Below, one piece after another: positions 6,760-7,821 of a stretch of 7,821 bases of DNA. Made by a program: the position numbers and the translations under genes. Position 1 is the stretch's first letter. Each line of letters begins with the position of its first letter. The notes under the pieces are model-generated. The model saw nothing but the letters and a program-made list of their open reading frames with translations, made no database searches and was not told where the DNA came from. Source of the stretch: JAYYZW01 sp036339995 (GTDB taxonomy: Bacteria; Pseudomonadota; Gammaproteobacteria; Ga0077536); contig JAYYZW010000144.1 of NCBI GenBank assembly GCA_036339995.1, forward strand, positions 1-7,821, read 5' to 3'.

Positions 6760-7469
6760 AAAAACTGGCGGCGACGCGTCCGGCGCCGGTATTACCGAAG
6801 TGGTTGTGGCTGTGGTTCCCGCCGCTGCTTCTGTTCGTGATTATTCCCATCCGGATCATCGACCCGGCCGCCTACAGCACATGGATAGACAGCGAACTTG
6901 GCTTAATTGAGCTGACGACGCCTGTTCTTGCTTTCATCGGCGCCGTGATCGGTTGCCGCCTGTTGTTGCGCCTGAGGCACGATGACTTCACCACGATCAA
7001 CGCCTGGATCGCGCTCCTCGTTCTGGTCTGCATCTATTTCGCCGGCGAGGAACTCTCATGGGGCCAGCATATTTTTCAATGGCAAACGCCTGAATACATA
7101 GAAAGCATCAACGATCAGAAAGAAACGAACCTGCACAACGTTAGCAGCTGGTTTGATCAAAAGCCGCGCTTGTTGCTCGAGCTATGGGTGTTAATCGGGG
7201 GGGTTTTTGTGCCGTTGCGCGAATTGCAGCGGGGCAGTCGGTTGACGCCTTCGGAATTTCGCTACTGGTTTTGGCCGACGATGGACTGCCTGCCCGCCGC
7301 GGGACTGGCCATCCTCGTTCGATTACCCGAGCGCTTAAAGGATTTATGCGGTATCGAATCGATGCCCTTGGAGATCCGTTACAGCGAACCGCAGGAATAC
7401 TACTTCGCGATGTTCTTGATGATCTACCTCGCCTCGCTGACCGCGCGCAGGGGCAGACAGGCTTCATAG
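6756..7469 (+). CDS. Uncharacterised polytopic membrane protein with GEELSWGQ and ETNLHN motifs
   Basis: I cannot name this family. From the proposed TTG at 6756, which overlaps the ctaB stop as TTGA, the product has 237 residues. TTG at 6723 is the alternative; no ATG lies in the early part of the frame. Hydrophobic segments lie at about 17-35, 50-72, 82-96, 140-154, 175-190 and 216-229, giving roughly four to six membrane helices. The stretch between helices 3 and 4 is rich in polar and aromatic residues: FAGEELSWGQHIF (95-107), QTPEYI, then NDQKETNLHN (119-128). I recall this pairing of E-E-(I/L)-S-W-G-Q with ETN-LHN from other unnamed bacterial membrane proteins, so these residues may form a conserved functional site. 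The C-terminal part contains SEPQEYYFA. Overlap with ctaB suggests co-transcription with the heme A genes. Any role in oxidase assembly is only inference. Confidence 0.8.
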   Translation: MKKLAATRPAPVLPKWLWLWFPPLLLFVIIPIRIIDPAAYSTWIDSELGLIELTTPVLAFIGAVIGCRLLLRLRHDDFTTINAWIALLVLVCIYFAGEELSWGQHIFQWQTPEYIESINDQKETNLHNVSSWFDQKPRLLLELWVLIGGVFVPLRELQRGSRLTPSEFRYWFWPTMDCLPAAGLAILVRLPERLKDLCGIESMPLEIRYSEPQEYYFAMFLMIYLASLTARRGRQAS

Positions 7470-7490
7470 CCTTGAATGCGCGTGACGATT

Positions 7491-7654
7491 AGGAGCCTGT
7501 GTGGCATAGGGAATCGTAGCGAGGCGAGGGGGAAATTGGTCCAGCTTTTCTATCATTTGCGGCTATTTGGGGGGGCTATTAAACGAGATTGATCGGAAAG
7601 CTGGACCGATTTCCCACCGCCGCAGTAGATTCATCCCATGCCACACAGGCTCCT
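7491..7654. mobile_element. MITE-like imperfect palindrome of 164 bp
   Basis: The outer 17 bp (AGGAGCCTGTGTGGCAT, 7491-7507) recur exactly inverted at 7638-7654. The similarity continues inward through GGGATC/GGAATC-like sequence to a second strong arm: GGGAAATTGGTCCAGCTTTT at 7530-7549 pairs, with one or two mismatches, with its inverse ending near 7616. About 30 bp with a G run (TTTGGGGGGG) form the centre. No transposase is encoded. This is the architecture of a miniature inverted-repeat element, or an IS reduced to its two ends. I find no clear target-site duplication: the flanks are GATT on the left and GGTG on the right. Transcribed, it would form a very long hairpin 3' of the heme A genes and could affect transcript ends. 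Confidence 0.75.
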
Positions 7655-7673
7655 GGTGCGGCGTGGCCGCACC
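7655..7673. repeat. Small perfect hairpin abutting the palindrome
   Basis: GGTGCGG and CCGCACC form a 7-bp stem around a 5-nt loop (CGTGG), starting directly after the outer inverted repeat. No T run follows on either strand, so a classical terminator is not supported. Confidence 0.45.
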
Positions 7674-7722
7674 TCGCTCAACCGTTTTCAGGCTCTGCGG
7701 CGATGTATTCTCCGAGTGTTGA

Positions 7723-7744
7723 TTTGCATACAAAACTGGCCCAC
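7723..7744 (+). repeat. IS terminal direct repeat, copy 1
   Basis: This 22-bp copy begins TTTGCATACAAAACTGG and ends CCCAC. It differs from copy 2 at two positions (A/C and G/A). The two copies start 33 bp apart. Confidence 0.75.
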
Positions 7745-7755
7745 TAAAAGGGATA

Positions 7756-7777
7756 TTTGCATCCAAAACTGACCCAC
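7756..7777 (+). repeat. IS terminal direct repeat, copy 2
   Basis: This 22-bp copy begins TTTGCATCCAAAACTGA and ends CCCAC. A tandem arrangement in the same orientation is typical of IS21-type transposase-binding sites. Confidence 0.75.
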
Positions 7778-7806
7778 GTGTAACGCTTGTTCCTGCTGAT
7801 GAGATT

Positions 7807-7814
7807 GGAGGAGA
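7807..7814 (+). promoter_or_regulatory. Shine-Dalgarno for a gene starting at the window edge
   Basis: GGAGGAGA ends 7 nt before the last base. The final G could begin a GTG, or an ATG could follow immediately. In this position it probably serves an istA-type transposase. Confidence 0.5.
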
Positions 7815-7821
7815 TCAAAAG

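Larger units (their letters stand above)
7717..7821 (+). mobile_element. Left end of an IS21-family-like insertion sequence, cut by the window edge
   Basis: The sequence from TGTTGATTTGCATAC (7717) resembles IS21-family termini, which begin with TG and carry multiple short direct repeats for transposase binding. Two such repeats follow, at 7723-7744 and 7756-7777. After them come about 30 bp and a strong purine-rich Shine-Dalgarno (GGAGGAGA, 7807-7814) pointing out of the window. The istA-type transposase start would lie at or just beyond 7821. The exact outer boundary is uncertain: 7717 is chosen because of the TG dinucleotide, and 7720 is possible. No transposase coding is visible, so the family call rests on the terminal sequence and layout. 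Confidence 0.7.

Noticed and set aside
7491..7654. CRISPR array or toxin-antitoxin locus at the right end
   Set aside because: The repeats are one inverted pair plus two IS terminal repeats. There is no regular repeat-spacer array and no small gene pair.
7563..7766. 67-codon minus-strand ORF
   Set aside because: It runs across half of the palindrome, the hairpin and the IS end, which are unrelated elements. It has no recognisable domain and is probably chance.

Overview
This window carries a biotin-synthesis operon followed by the two heme A biosynthesis genes, all on the plus strand. A broken comF gene diverges at the left edge, and transposon-like DNA lies at the right edge. The pairing of comF with a divergent bioB-bioF-bioC-bioD operon, a DUF2244-type gene and ctaA/ctaB resembles gammaproteobacterial gene order. 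The organism is therefore probably a Gammaproteobacterium with fairly GC-rich DNA. This is an inference from gene order and protein character, not from a database search.

Layout. (1) Positions 1-648, minus strand: comF, cut by the window edge and carrying at least two lesions, so probably a pseudogene. (2) Positions 649-699: a 51-bp divergent intergenic region with clear ribosome-binding sites for both comF and bioB. (3) Positions 700-4445: bioB, bioF, bioC and bioD, tightly packed. BioC contains an in-frame TAA at codon 25, and no bioH lies between bioF and bioC. (4) Positions 4461-4625: a 54-codon ORF resembling only the N-terminal part of a DUF2244 membrane protein. (5) Positions 4627-6759: ctaA (heme A synthase) and ctaB (heme O synthase), separated by 180 bp. 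(6) Positions 6756-7469: an unnamed polytopic membrane protein whose proposed TTG start overlaps the ctaB stop. (7) Positions 7491-7654: a long imperfect palindrome resembling a MITE. (8) From about 7717 to the edge: the left end of an IS21-like insertion sequence with two terminal direct repeats and a strong Shine-Dalgarno sequence, its transposase gene starting just outside.

Function. BioC and the missing esterase start pimeloyl-ACP synthesis, BioF joins pimeloyl-ACP to alanine, and BioD and BioB close the two biotin rings. BioA is not in this window. CtaB converts heme B to heme O and CtaA oxidises it to heme A for aa3-type cytochrome c oxidase. The core oxidase genes, which commonly lie between a DUF2244-type gene and ctaA in this setting, are absent.

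I see no new multigene system. The strongest leads are signs of local decay and rearrangement: the broken comF, the bioC stop codon, the DUF2244/ctaA junction, and the two mobile-element signals at the right end. Sequencing error cannot be excluded for the point lesions.
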